From NCBI GenBank assembly GCA_043806645.1, contig JAZDGX010000010.1:1-7833 (forward strand): DNA of 7,833 bases, in the 5' to 3' direction. The notes beneath the pieces are model-generated. The model was given only the letters and a program-made list of their open reading frames with translations, ran no database searches and was not told where the DNA came from. Below, one piece after another: positions 1-5,782 of the stretch. The position numbers and the translations under genes were made by a program. How positions within the stretch are numbered: the first letter of the stretch is position 1; the number at the start of each line of letters is the position of its first letter. This DNA is from JAZDGX01 sp043806645. Lineage in GTDB: Bacteria > Eisenbacteria > RBG-16-71-46 > CAIMUX01 > WJJG01.

Positions 1-1
1 C

Positions 2-205
2 GACGCGGCGCCGCAAGCGGGCGACGGCTACGCGCCGTCGCAAGTGGTGGAGGCGATCGAGGGACACACCTATGTCCTTTTGACGCGTGACGGGCACTAT
101 GCGAAAATACGCATCATCGATCTCGATGCAGAAGACCTCACGTTCCAGTGGGCCTACCAGCAGCAACCGGGGAACGTGGAACTGAAGCGTCCGATGGTTC
201 CCTGA
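2..205 (+). CDS. C-terminal fragment of an unrecognised protein (5' end outside window)
   Basis: An open frame enters from the left edge and stops at TGA 203-205, giving the last 67 residues of a protein. The visible tail is polar and looks beta-rich: after an Ala/Gly/Pro-containing stretch it reads VVEAIEGHTYVLLTRDGHYA, then KIRIIDLD and TFQWAYQQQPGNVELK. The alternation of hydrophobic and polar residues with GHTY and DGHYAK turns suggests a small beta-sandwich or an exported-protein domain ending. No catalytic motif is visible and I do not recognise the family. Codon use matches the downstream genes. It lies 84 bases upstream of the PorV-like gene on the same strand with no clear promoter or terminator between them, so co-transcription is possible. 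Coding status is well supported by sequence character; function is unknown. Confidence 0.7.
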   Translation, partial: DAAPQAGDGYAPSQVVEAIEGHTYVLLTRDGHYAKIRIIDLDAEDLTFQWAYQQQPGNVELKRPMVP

Positions 206-289
206 GGCGGCGGACGCGGCCCGGTGCTCTGCCGGATCGCGGAATCCACCGTCGAGGCCGCCCGATGAGGCCCGTTGAGGGAGGATGGC

Positions 290-1189
290 TTGAAAAGAAC
301 CGCACTTCTGCTGTTGCTTGCGGTTGCCTGGGGCGCCGGCCAACCGGCTTGGTCCGCGACCGGGCTCGCGTTCCTCAAGAATGGCGTCGATGCGCGGGCG
401 GTCCTGCTCGGGCAGGCCGTTTCCTCGGTCGTGGCCGATGCCTCGGCGGTCTACTGGAATCCGGCGGGTCTGGCCCGTCTGAACCGGCCGCAACTGCTGC
501 TGTCGCATGTGGAGAGCTTCGCCGCCTTGCGCCAAGAGTATGCGGCGGTCACGCAGCCGGTGGGCAGGGCCACCGCGGCGCTGGCCTTCAACGGCATGTG
601 GACCGACGACATGGATGGCTATGACCGCTACGCCAATCCGACCGGCAAGGTCGGGTGGGCGGCCTACGAGGCGGCGGTCGCCCTGGGGCGGGAGATATCT
701 CCGGGGCTGGCCCTGGGAGCGTCATTGAGCTACTTGCGGGAGAGCATCGGCCAGTACGGGGCGAGCGGCTGGGCCGCCGGGGCCGGCGTCCAGTGGGCAC
801 CCTGGAGCGCTCGGGGGGTGTGCCTCGGACTGAACGTGCGCAATCTCGGCCCGTCCATGCAGTTCATCGCCGAGGATGTCCGCCTGCCGTTGACCGTGCA
901 GGGCGGAGCCTCATGGAGCTTCCATCCTTCCGGCTCCGCGAGCTCGGTGCTGGTCGCCGGGGAACTGAGGCATGTCCGCGACGAGGGGACCGCGATGCTC
1001 TGGGGCGCCGAGTATGGATACCAGGACATGCTCAGCCTGGGTCTCGGATACCGCACGAGCCACGACACCCGCGATCTGAGCGTCGGCATCGGAGCCCATC
1101 CCGGCCGCTGGAGTCTGTACTGGGCCTATGTCCCCATCGCCGAAGAACTCGGTGACGAGCATCGCTTCTCGTTGCGCGTGAATCTCTAG
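290..1189 (+). CDS. PorV/PorQ-family outer-membrane beta-barrel protein
   Basis: This 299-residue protein has a typical Sec signal peptide (MKRTALLLLLAVAWG, cleavage near residue 22, AWS-ATG). The mature N terminus carries the family signature: FLKNGVDARAVLLGQA at 29-44, then DASAVYWNPAGLARL at 50-64. The remainder alternates Gly/aromatic-rich amphipathic strands such as LALGASLSYL and LSLGLGYRT, and ends in HRFSLRVNL, a plausible barrel C-terminal strand. PorV/PorQ-like proteins are FadL-related barrels; PorV works with type IX secretion in Bacteroidetes, but relatives outside that phylum have no established role and no secretion genes are visible here. I chose TTG 290 because GGGAGGA lies about 5 bases upstream and the signal peptide then starts MKR. 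An in-frame TTG at 275, with GAGG before it, would add five residues. The gene ends head-on against lpxH, with overlapping stops. Confidence 0.85.
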   Translation: MKRTALLLLLAVAWGAGQPAWSATGLAFLKNGVDARAVLLGQAVSSVVADASAVYWNPAGLARLNRPQLLLSHVESFAALRQEYAAVTQPVGRATAALAFNGMWTDDMDGYDRYANPTGKVGWAAYEAAVALGREISPGLALGASLSYLRESIGQYGASGWAAGAGVQWAPWSARGVCLGLNVRNLGPSMQFIAEDVRLPLTVQGGASWSFHPSGSASSVLVAGELRHVRDEGTAMLWGAEYGYQDMLSLGLGYRTSHDTRDLSVGIGAHPGRWSLYWAYVPIAEELGDEHRFSLRVNL

Positions 1190-2001
1190 CCCGCCGGTGC
1201 GGACTCTCCGCTGCGCGGCTCAAGCCCGGCAGGCCACGAGATGGGGGGCAGGTGCTCGGGCGCTTCGCCCGGTCGGAAGCGCTCCAGAGTGAAGCGGCCT
1301 TCTCTCAGTCTTACATAGGTGAAGTGGTCGAGCCAGTCGCCGATGACGAGGAAGTCCCGATTGTGACGATCCCGCAGATGCATCGGATCATGAATATGCC
1401 CCAGGATGACGGCATCGTGTCCCTCGGCGAACTGCGGCCCGACCACGAAGCGCGCCATCCGCTGCAGGTAGTAGGCGCGCGTCTTGGTATGGCTGCGGCT
1501 CGTGGTCGAAACGCGGTGGGCCAACGGCACGCCGAGATCCGGGTGGATCAGTCGATACATGGCAATGGCGCTGGGATGGCGGAGAACGGCCTTGAGAAGA
1601 CGGTAGCCCATGTCGCCCGGACCCAGCCCGTCTCCATGGGCCAGAAACATCCGGCGCCCCTGGTGGGTGGCCCGGATGGGCCTCTGGTGGACCTCGACGC
1701 CGACCTCGCGATTCAGATATGTGCCGCACCAGAAATCGTGGTTTCCGCCGATATAGTCAACAGGAATGCCGGCATCGACCAGATCGGCGAGGGCGCGCAG
1801 GACGGCGAAATGGCCCTTGGGGATCGCGTGGCGGTATTCGAACCAGAAATCGAACAAGTCTCCCAGGATGTAGACCTGCCCCGCCCGGAATCTGAACCCC
1901 TGGAGCAGCTCGACCAGCAACCGACTGCGCCGCTCCGTGTCGGAGCCGCTACCCAAGTGGGCATCGCTGATGAAGAACACGTTTTCTCGCTCGGATTCCA
2001 C
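1186..2001 (-). CDS. lpxH: UDP-2,3-diacylglucosamine diphosphatase (LpxH-type)
   Basis: LpxH is a cytoplasmic, membrane-associated calcineurin-like phosphoesterase. It cleaves UDP-2,3-diacylglucosamine to lipid X and UMP in lipid A synthesis. From the GTG at 2001 the protein has 271 residues (E. coli LpxH about 240). The di-metal ligands are all present: SDAHLG (D13, H15), GDLFDFW (D48), GNHD (N87), HGD (H122) and LGHIH (H202, H204). Their spacing closely follows E. coli D8, H10, D41, N79, H114, H195, H197. The region between HGD and LGHIH holds an Arg/His-rich helical segment, as expected for the lipid-binding cap. The start is uncertain: an upstream TTG at 2046 would add 15 residues but would overlap the divergent gene's leader, and neither start has a Shine-Dalgarno. 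GTG 2001 gives family-like spacing to the first motif. A Pro/Gly-rich tail of about 25 residues extends past the fold. Its presence implies an LPS-type outer membrane. Confidence 0.92.
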   Translation of the reverse strand: MESERENVFFISDAHLGSGSDTERRSRLLVELLQGFRFRAGQVYILGDLFDFWFEYRHAIPKGHFAVLRALADLVDAGIPVDYIGGNHDFWCGTYLNREVGVEVHQRPIRATHQGRRMFLAHGDGLGPGDMGYRLLKAVLRHPSAIAMYRLIHPDLGVPLAHRVSTTSRSHTKTRAYYLQRMARFVVGPQFAEGHDAVILGHIHDPMHLRDRHNRDFLVIGDWLDHFTYVRLREGRFTLERFRPGEAPEHLPPISWPAGLEPRSGESAPAG

Positions 2002-2008
2002 GGGGCGG

Positions 2009-2014
2009 ATTGTA
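2009..2014 (-). promoter_or_regulatory. lpxH: Possible -10 element for lpxH (TACAAT)
   Basis: Read on the minus strand, TACAAT matches the sigma-70 -10 consensus at 5 of 6 positions. Seventeen bases upstream lies GTGAAC, a poor -35 (3 of 6). The predicted transcription start would fall within a few bases of the GTG at 2001, leaving almost no 5' leader. This is compatible with a leaderless mRNA and with the absence of a Shine-Dalgarno. It is a motif match only. Confidence 0.3.
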
Positions 2015-2063
2015 GCAGAGGCGCATGAGCCGTTCACCTGGCGCAAACGATGGGAGAGCGCAG

Positions 2064-2504
2064 ATGGAAGAGACCTTGGGCAACCGGTTCCTGCAGCAGG
2101 TCAAGGAACTCTGCGAACTGGCGGGAATCAAGACCGAGGAATACGCGCGCATCGGACGCAAGAGATTGGACGCGCTGAGTCTCGAGCGGGAAGTGGCGAA
2201 GAAGAAGTCAGCCCTGGGCCAGAGGGTCTGCGACCTGTCCCGCCAGGAAGGGCCGGGCGACGTGTTGGCCGATGCGGAGGTACGAGCGCTCCTGGCGCGG
2301 ATTGACGAACTAGAGGTGGTCCTGGGGACCCACGTGCGGGAGATCGGGTCGATTCGAGAGGCCGCGCACGGGAGGACCCATGAGGTCCGCCGGCGGTATG
2401 AGGCGCAACGCGTGGCCGACCGCGCCGGAAGCTCCCACAGTCCCGCGGCGGCGACGGCGACCCCTTGGGATGAGCCTCACGGGCCGGCGGACGACCGGGC
2501 CTGA
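2064..2504 (+). CDS. Small coiled-coil protein of unknown function
   Basis: This 146-residue cytoplasmic protein has no signal peptide or membrane segment. Residues 1-105 are almost wholly helical and heptad-like: MEETLGNRFLQQVKELCELA, then IGRKRLDALSLEREVAKKKS, ALGQRVCDLSRQ and LLARIDELEVVLGTHVREIG. The pattern of basic helix, a KKxxLGxxVxxL segment, a short acidic linker and a second helix resembles small uncharacterised coiled-coil proteins seen in many bacteria, but I cannot name a family with confidence. The last 30 residues are Ala/Pro/Asp-rich and probably disordered. The start at ATG 2064 is supported by GGGAGAG with a spacer of about 5 bases; an in-frame ATG at 2025 lacks a good ribosome site. 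It is divergent from lpxH and is followed by the promoter of the envelope operon, so it may be monocistronic. Function unknown. Confidence 0.8.
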   Translation: MEETLGNRFLQQVKELCELAGIKTEEYARIGRKRLDALSLEREVAKKKSALGQRVCDLSRQEGPGDVLADAEVRALLARIDELEVVLGTHVREIGSIREAAHGRTHEVRRRYEAQRVADRAGSSHSPAAATATPWDEPHGPADDRA

Positions 2505-2523
2505 ACATGGCCCGAGCTGAGAG

Positions 2524-2552
2524 TTGACACAATTGGGACCGGCTGTTAGGTT
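2524..2552 (+). promoter_or_regulatory. Sigma-70-type promoter for the M23/DUF523/amidase operon
   Basis: A perfect -35 TTGACA (2524-2529) is followed after 17 bases by TAGGTT (2547-2552), which keeps the most important TA...T positions of the -10. Predicted initiation near 2559 leaves a leader of about 73 bases before the M23 gene. The location fits the only substantial gap (127 bases) ahead of three closely spaced same-strand genes. Confidence 0.55.
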
Positions 2553-2611
2553 GCGCACACGCTGCGAATCAAGGGTAGGGGCGGGCCTTCGTGTCTGTCT
2601 GAGGAGGTGTG

Positions 2612-2635
2612 GTGCAAATCGATAACAGAGAGTGA
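2612..2635 (+). CDS. Possible 7-codon leader ORF (MQIDNRE)
   Basis: The strongest Shine-Dalgarno in this leader, GAGGAGGT at 2601-2608, is not spaced for the M23 start codon but sits 3 to 4 bases before a GTG at 2612. That GTG opens a 7-codon frame, MQIDNRE, ending at TGA 2633-2635. The stop overlaps the GTG at 2632 in a GTGA arrangement typical of translational coupling. The peptide has no repeated codon or other attenuator signature. It could be a leader that controls ribosome delivery to the M23 gene, or a chance reading frame. A second GTG at 2607 opens another frame that overlaps the M23 gene out of frame and looks like noise. Confidence 0.3.
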   Translation: MQIDNRE

Positions 2636-3555
2636 GGCGAATGCAACGGAAGTACTTGGATCTCTTGGTGATTCCGGAAGGTGCCGGCCAGGTTCGCCGC
2701 TATCGCATACCCCAATTCCCCAAGGCGCTTTTCCTCGGTCTGACCGCCCTTGCTTTGACCCTGTTGACCGGGGCGGGCGTTTCTTACATGCGGATGATCA
2801 CGATCACCCAGACGAACCGGGCGTTGCGGGACGAGAATGACGGCTTGCGCCGCGAGTTGCTGGTCCTGGGAGGTCAGATCGACCGCCTGGACAGTTCCGT
2901 GCGGGCCCACATCCGCCTGGCCAACGACTCCCGCCTGCTCGCCGGACTGCCTCCATTCAGCGAAGAGGTGGCGTTACTGGGTGTCGGAGGCATGTCGGGA
3001 TCGGGGAGCGGGTCCGAAGGGCTTTCTCATCCGCTCCAACAGACGGTCGGGCTCTATCGCGAGCGCCTGGACCGCCTGGGCGATCAGTTGGGCTTCCAGG
3101 AAGAGAGCTTCGTCGAGGTCAACCAAGTCATCTCCGCCTCCAAAGAAAAACTCGGTCGCATTCCGACGATCAATCCGGTTCAGGGTCCATTCTCTCTGAG
3201 CAGCGGGTTTGGATCGCGGCGTGATCCGTTTACCGGCCGGGTGGCTTTCCACAGTGGAATCGATCTGAGCGCGAAGCGGGGCACCTCCTTCTGCGCCGCG
3301 GCGGATGGCCAGGTGATTTTCGCGGGGCACAATGGCGATTTGGGATTGGTGATCCAGATCGATCATCAGAATGGTTTCGTGACGCTCTATGGGCATGCCG
3401 ACCGGCTCCTGGCCAAGCAAGGCCAGTTCGTCCGCCGCGGCGATGTGATCGGGGCCGTTGGCCGGACCGGGCGTTCGACCGGGGACCACCTGCATTACGA
3501 GATCCACAAGGATCAGCGCCCGGTGAATCCGAGGAAATACATCCTCCAGAGCTGA
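2632..3555 (+). CDS. Membrane-anchored M23 (LytM-type) metallopeptidase with coiled coils
   Basis: This protein of 307 residues starts with a basic cytosolic tail, has one membrane segment at about 32-53 (ALFLGLTALALTLLTGAG), a periplasmic coiled coil at about 58-92, a Gly/Ser linker (117-130), a second coiled coil (137-173) and a C-terminal M23 domain (about 185-303). The peptidase site is complete: HSGID (H207, D211), YGH (H255) and GDHLHYE (H286, H288), matching the zinc ligands and catalytic histidines of LytM. It should therefore be able to cut peptidoglycan cross-bridges, unlike the degenerate activator EnvC, although its TM/coiled-coil/LytM layout resembles such division factors. Start choice is GTG 2632, which overlaps a leader-ORF stop. 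ATG 2641, giving MQRKYLDLLVIP, is an equally good alternative. It begins an operon with DUF523 and amidase genes. Confidence 0.9.
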   Translation: MRRMQRKYLDLLVIPEGAGQVRRYRIPQFPKALFLGLTALALTLLTGAGVSYMRMITITQTNRALRDENDGLRRELLVLGGQIDRLDSSVRAHIRLANDSRLLAGLPPFSEEVALLGVGGMSGSGSGSEGLSHPLQQTVGLYRERLDRLGDQLGFQEESFVEVNQVISASKEKLGRIPTINPVQGPFSLSSGFGSRRDPFTGRVAFHSGIDLSAKRGTSFCAAADGQVIFAGHNGDLGLVIQIDHQNGFVTLYGHADRLLAKQGQFVRRGDVIGAVGRTGRSTGDHLHYEIHKDQRPVNPRKYILQS

Positions 3556-3588
3556 CCGAGGGCGTCCGTCCCTGCCGCAATCGTCCAG

Positions 3589-3602
3589 CCCCGTTCGGGG
3601 AG
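3589..3602 (+). promoter_or_regulatory. Shine-Dalgarno partly inside a small hairpin (DUF523 gene)
   Basis: CCCC-GTTC-GGGG forms a 4-base-pair stem with a 4-base loop at 3589-3600, followed by AG. The right arm is most of GGGGAG (3597-3602), the ribosome site 6 bases before the GTG at 3609. Folding would mask it until an arriving ribosome or RNA polymerase context opens the stem. Short GC stems are common in GC-rich DNA, so regulatory meaning is uncertain. Confidence 0.3.
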
Positions 3603-3608
3603 CCAGCC

Positions 3609-4040
3609 GTGAAAGCGATCAGTGCTTGCCTCCTGGGCGTCGCCTGCCGCTATGATGGCCGGATTCTGGCCGCGGAAACGTGCTACCAGGATCGGGCGGG
3701 CGAGCGGCTGATCCCCGTTTGCCCGGAGCAACTGGGGGGGCTCCCCACGCCCCGCAGCCCGGCCGAGATCGTCGGCGGCTCGGGGAAGGACGTGCTCGAC
3801 GGATCTGCCCGGTTGCTCACGGTGGACGGCGCTGATGTGACCGATGCCTTCCTGCGCGGGGCCCAGGAGACGCTGCGGATCTGCCACCGTCTCGGAGTGC
3901 GGGAGGCGATTCTGAAGTCCAGGAGCCCTTCCTGTGGCGTGGGCAGAATCCAGCGCTGCGGTGAAGTTGTCCCCGGCGACGGGGTCACCGCGGCCCTGCT
4001 GCGACGGGAGGGGATCGAGGTTCGCGAGCATCCGGGTTGA
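3609..4040 (+). CDS. DUF523 family protein (TudS-like Fe-S desulfidase family)
   Basis: This 143-residue protein is a full-length single-domain DUF523 member. Family motifs are all present: SACLLGVACRYDG (5-17; C7, C13), PVCPEQLGGLPTPR (36-49; C38), PAEI, and LKSRSPSCGVG (102-112; C109). Extra cysteines are C25, C92 and C117. Characterised members (TudS) carry an oxygen-sensitive [4Fe-4S] cluster held by three conserved cysteines and remove sulfur from thiouracil; the physiological substrate of most members is unknown, so the reaction here is inference from family. No DUF1722 fusion is present. GTG 3609 is preceded by GGGGAG at good spacing. It lies 53 bases after the M23 gene and its stop is 7 bases before the amidase start, so co-translation with the amidase is likely. 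Its place between two peptidoglycan hydrolases has no obvious biochemical reason. Confidence 0.9.
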   Translation: MKAISACLLGVACRYDGRILAAETCYQDRAGERLIPVCPEQLGGLPTPRSPAEIVGGSGKDVLDGSARLLTVDGADVTDAFLRGAQETLRICHRLGVREAILKSRSPSCGVGRIQRCGEVVPGDGVTAALLRREGIEVREHPG

Positions 4041-4047
4041 AGCCATC

Positions 4048-5178
4048 ATGAAAGCGCTTCGTCGCTGGTCCGCAATCGTGCCGGTGCTTCTGCTGCTCAT
4101 GGGACCATCCCGTGGAGCGGCCGAGGAGCGTCTGATCGGTGTGCGGACGGGTCCCTGGGAGGACCGCTGCCGCGTGGTGCTCGATCTCACCGCCGAGGTT
4201 GCCTACCACGCCTGGGTGCTGACCGATCCCGACCGCATCGCGATCGACCTGCCGGGGGTGGCTGCCGACGATCTGCCCCTGCCCAAGGTCGAGGATTGGA
4301 TGGTGGCGGGGATCCGTCTCATTCGCCTGGGCAGCGGGACCTCGCAGGTCGTTCTGGACCTCACCCAGGCCCCTCGCTACAAGGTCTTCACCGTGCCCCC
4401 CGGCGATGGGCGGGGGTTCCGCATCGTCTGCGATGTGTACCGCACGCTTGAGCCTCCCCCGCCCGAGCCTGACGCGACCGCGCCCTGGATCGTGGTGATC
4501 GATCCCGGTCACGGCGGGCGGGACCCGGGGGCCATGCACAATCATCTGAACGAAAAAGACGTCGTTCTCGACGTCTCCCGGCGCCTCGCGGAGCGGCTCA
4601 ATCACGAACCGGGAGTAAGGGCCTATCTGACGCGCGACAGGGATGTCCGAGTAGGATTGCAGAACCGCGTGCGCAAGGCCGAAGCGGCGGCCGCGGATGT
4701 CTTCGTCAGCATTCACGTCAACGGGTGCAAGGCGCAATCCGCGCGCGGGGCGGAGGTCTTCTATCTTTCTCTCCAGGGCGCCGATGATGTCGAGACGCGG
4801 GAGTTGGCCGCGCTGGAAAACGAGGCCAAGGAGGAAGCCGACGACCCGCTCATCGGCGAGATCGCGGAATTGCCGTTTGCGGTGGATCTGATCCAGACCG
4901 ACACGCTCCGCCGCAGCAGCGTCCTCGCTGAAGCGATCCTCGATGCTCTTTCGGAGGAAGGTCTGGCGGCCTCCCGCGGGGTCAAGCAGGCGAACTTCGT
5001 CGTCTTGCGTTCGTGCCGCGTTCCCTCCGCGCTGGTCGAACTCGGGTTCATCTCCAATCCCGCCGACGCGCAGAAGCTGGGGTCTTCCGATCACCGGCAA
5101 ACGCTTGCCGAGAGGATCGCACTGGGGCTCCTTCAGTTCCGGCTGCGCTACGCCCGCCAGGCCCATTCCGCCGGCTGA
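4048..5178 (+). CDS. N-acetylmuramoyl-L-alanine amidase (AMIN + Amidase_3, AmiC-like)
   Basis: This 376-residue periplasmic zinc enzyme cleaves the amide bond between MurNAc and the stem peptide. It has a signal peptide (MKALRRWSAIVPVLLLLMG, cleavage near 24), an AMIN domain at about 27-132 (two repeats of the type CRVVLDLT / QVVLDLT) that targets septal wall or envelope, a Pro-rich linker (135-146), and Amidase_3 at about 147-368. Active-site residues are DPGHGG (H155), NEK (E169), SIHVN (H223) and the catalytic VELGFISN (E331). Between H223 and E331 lies a 107-residue stretch with acidic helices (about 244-290), aligning by eye with the autoinhibitory helix region of E. coli AmiB/AmiC that EnvC or NlpD relieves. 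ATG 4048 has only a weak Shine-Dalgarno and likely relies on coupling with DUF523. The same-operon M23 protein is a candidate activator. Confidence 0.93.
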   Translation: MKALRRWSAIVPVLLLLMGPSRGAAEERLIGVRTGPWEDRCRVVLDLTAEVAYHAWVLTDPDRIAIDLPGVAADDLPLPKVEDWMVAGIRLIRLGSGTSQVVLDLTQAPRYKVFTVPPGDGRGFRIVCDVYRTLEPPPPEPDATAPWIVVIDPGHGGRDPGAMHNHLNEKDVVLDVSRRLAERLNHEPGVRAYLTRDRDVRVGLQNRVRKAEAAAADVFVSIHVNGCKAQSARGAEVFYLSLQGADDVETRELAALENEAKEEADDPLIGEIAELPFAVDLIQTDTLRRSSVLAEAILDALSEEGLAASRGVKQANFVVLRSCRVPSALVELGFISNPADAQKLGSSDHRQTLAERIALGLLQFRLRYARQAHSAG

Positions 5179-5199
5179 TCCCTCCGTCCGGCTTTCCAG

Positions 5200-5228
5200 T
5201 CAAGGTAATCCCAGACCGGGACGATAAT
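5200..5228 (+). promoter_or_regulatory. Candidate sigma-28-like promoter ahead of hpt-motAB
   Basis: In the 107-base gap before the Hpt gene, GACGATAA (5220-5227) matches 7 of 8 positions of the sigma-28 (FliA) -10 GCCGATAA. Upstream, TCAAGGTA (5200-5207) matches 5 of 8 of TAAAGTTT with a 12-base spacer (consensus 11). Flagellar motor genes are classic FliA targets. The same region can be read as a sigma-70 -10, GATAAT (5223-5228), but with a poor -35. The predicted start near 5235 leaves a leader of about 50 bases. Confidence 0.4.
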
Positions 5229-5285
5229 TACGTAGCGAGGCAAAGTGGCTGGGGAAGCATGTCCTCGAGCCGGAAAGGAATCGCC

Positions 5286-5729
5286 ATGTCGACACACGAT
5301 GCCTTCAGCGCGGAGGAAATGGCCGTTCTGCGTCCGATATTCCTCGAGTCCGCCCGAGAGCACCTGACCTCGATGTCCTTGATCACCAAGGAGATGGAAG
5401 AGGGGCAGCCGGATGCCTGCCGGCTGGAGACTCTCCACCGCTCTGTGCACAGCTTGAAGGGCGCCGCCCTGCAGCTGGGCTTCGAGACGCTGGGGCGCAG
5501 CGCGTCTCGCCTGGAGCAGGTCCTGCTGCGCGTTCGCGATGCGCGGGATGCCTCCCCGCCCGCGGGTTGGCTCGATCTGGTGCGCCGCGGCCTGCCCCTG
5601 TTCGAGCGGGCGGTCGAACAGATCGCCAGCGGCAATGCCGAAGAATCGGATGAGGTGTGGAGCGCGGCGCTCGAGGTCTGGCTGGCAATCGCCGGAGAGA
5701 GAGGCGGGCGCAGCCAAGCTGCCGGCTGA
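5286..5729 (+). CDS. Histidine phosphotransfer (Hpt) domain protein
   Basis: This 147-residue protein is a stand-alone Hpt four-helix bundle. The phospho-acceptor motif is LHRSVHSLKGAALQLGF (50-66) with H55 as the phosphorylated histidine, followed by LGRSASRLEQVLL on the next helix, as in CheA P1 and other Hpt domains. An initial helix (EEMAVLRPIFLESAREHLTS) completes the bundle. There is no kinase, receiver or membrane segment, so it must receive phosphate from, or pass it to, partners encoded elsewhere. ATG 5286 is preceded by AAAGGA at about 6 bases; an in-frame ATG at 5259 would add nine residues. It is followed 53 bases later by motA on the same strand, suggesting a link between a phosphorelay and the flagellar stator. 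A CheA P1-like origin is possible but cannot be decided by eye. Confidence 0.9.
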   Translation: MSTHDAFSAEEMAVLRPIFLESAREHLTSMSLITKEMEEGQPDACRLETLHRSVHSLKGAALQLGFETLGRSASRLEQVLLRVRDARDASPPAGWLDLVRRGLPLFERAVEQIASGNAEESDEVWSAALEVWLAIAGERGGRSQAAG

Positions 5730-5733
5730 GACC

Positions 5734-5754
5734 CCCGCGCGCGGGCCCTTCGGG
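5734..5754 (+). promoter_or_regulatory. GC palindrome in the Hpt-motA spacer
   Basis: A perfect 12-base palindrome CCCGCGCGCGGG (5734-5745) starts 4 bases after the Hpt stop codon and is followed by CCCTTCGGG (5746-5754). There is no T-tract, so it is not a canonical terminator. It could stabilise a processed mRNA end or reduce read-through into motA, or be a by-product of base composition. Confidence 0.25.
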
Positions 5755-5782
5755 ACAGGGAACGTCTGGGAGACGAACGGCC

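Noticed and set aside
1252..2028. Plus-strand open frame of 258 codons over lpxH.
   Set aside because: The minus strand encodes LpxH with every metal ligand correctly spaced; the plus frame is a shadow.
2607..2840. Plus-strand GTG frame of 77 codons right after GAGGAGG.
   Set aside because: The GTG overlaps the ribosome site, and most of the frame lies out of phase inside the M23 gene with no recognisable sequence.
3985..5166. Long minus-strand open frame (about 393 codons) opposite the amidase gene.
   Set aside because: It mirrors the codon periodicity of a strongly identified amidase on the plus strand; the translation has no recognisable domain. A typical GC-rich shadow frame.
5185..5222. 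Imperfect inverted repeat CGTCCGG ... CCGGGACG after the amidase gene.
   Set aside because: It needs a bulge and a loop of about 24 bases, has no T-tract and overlaps the promoter candidate; too weak to call a terminator.
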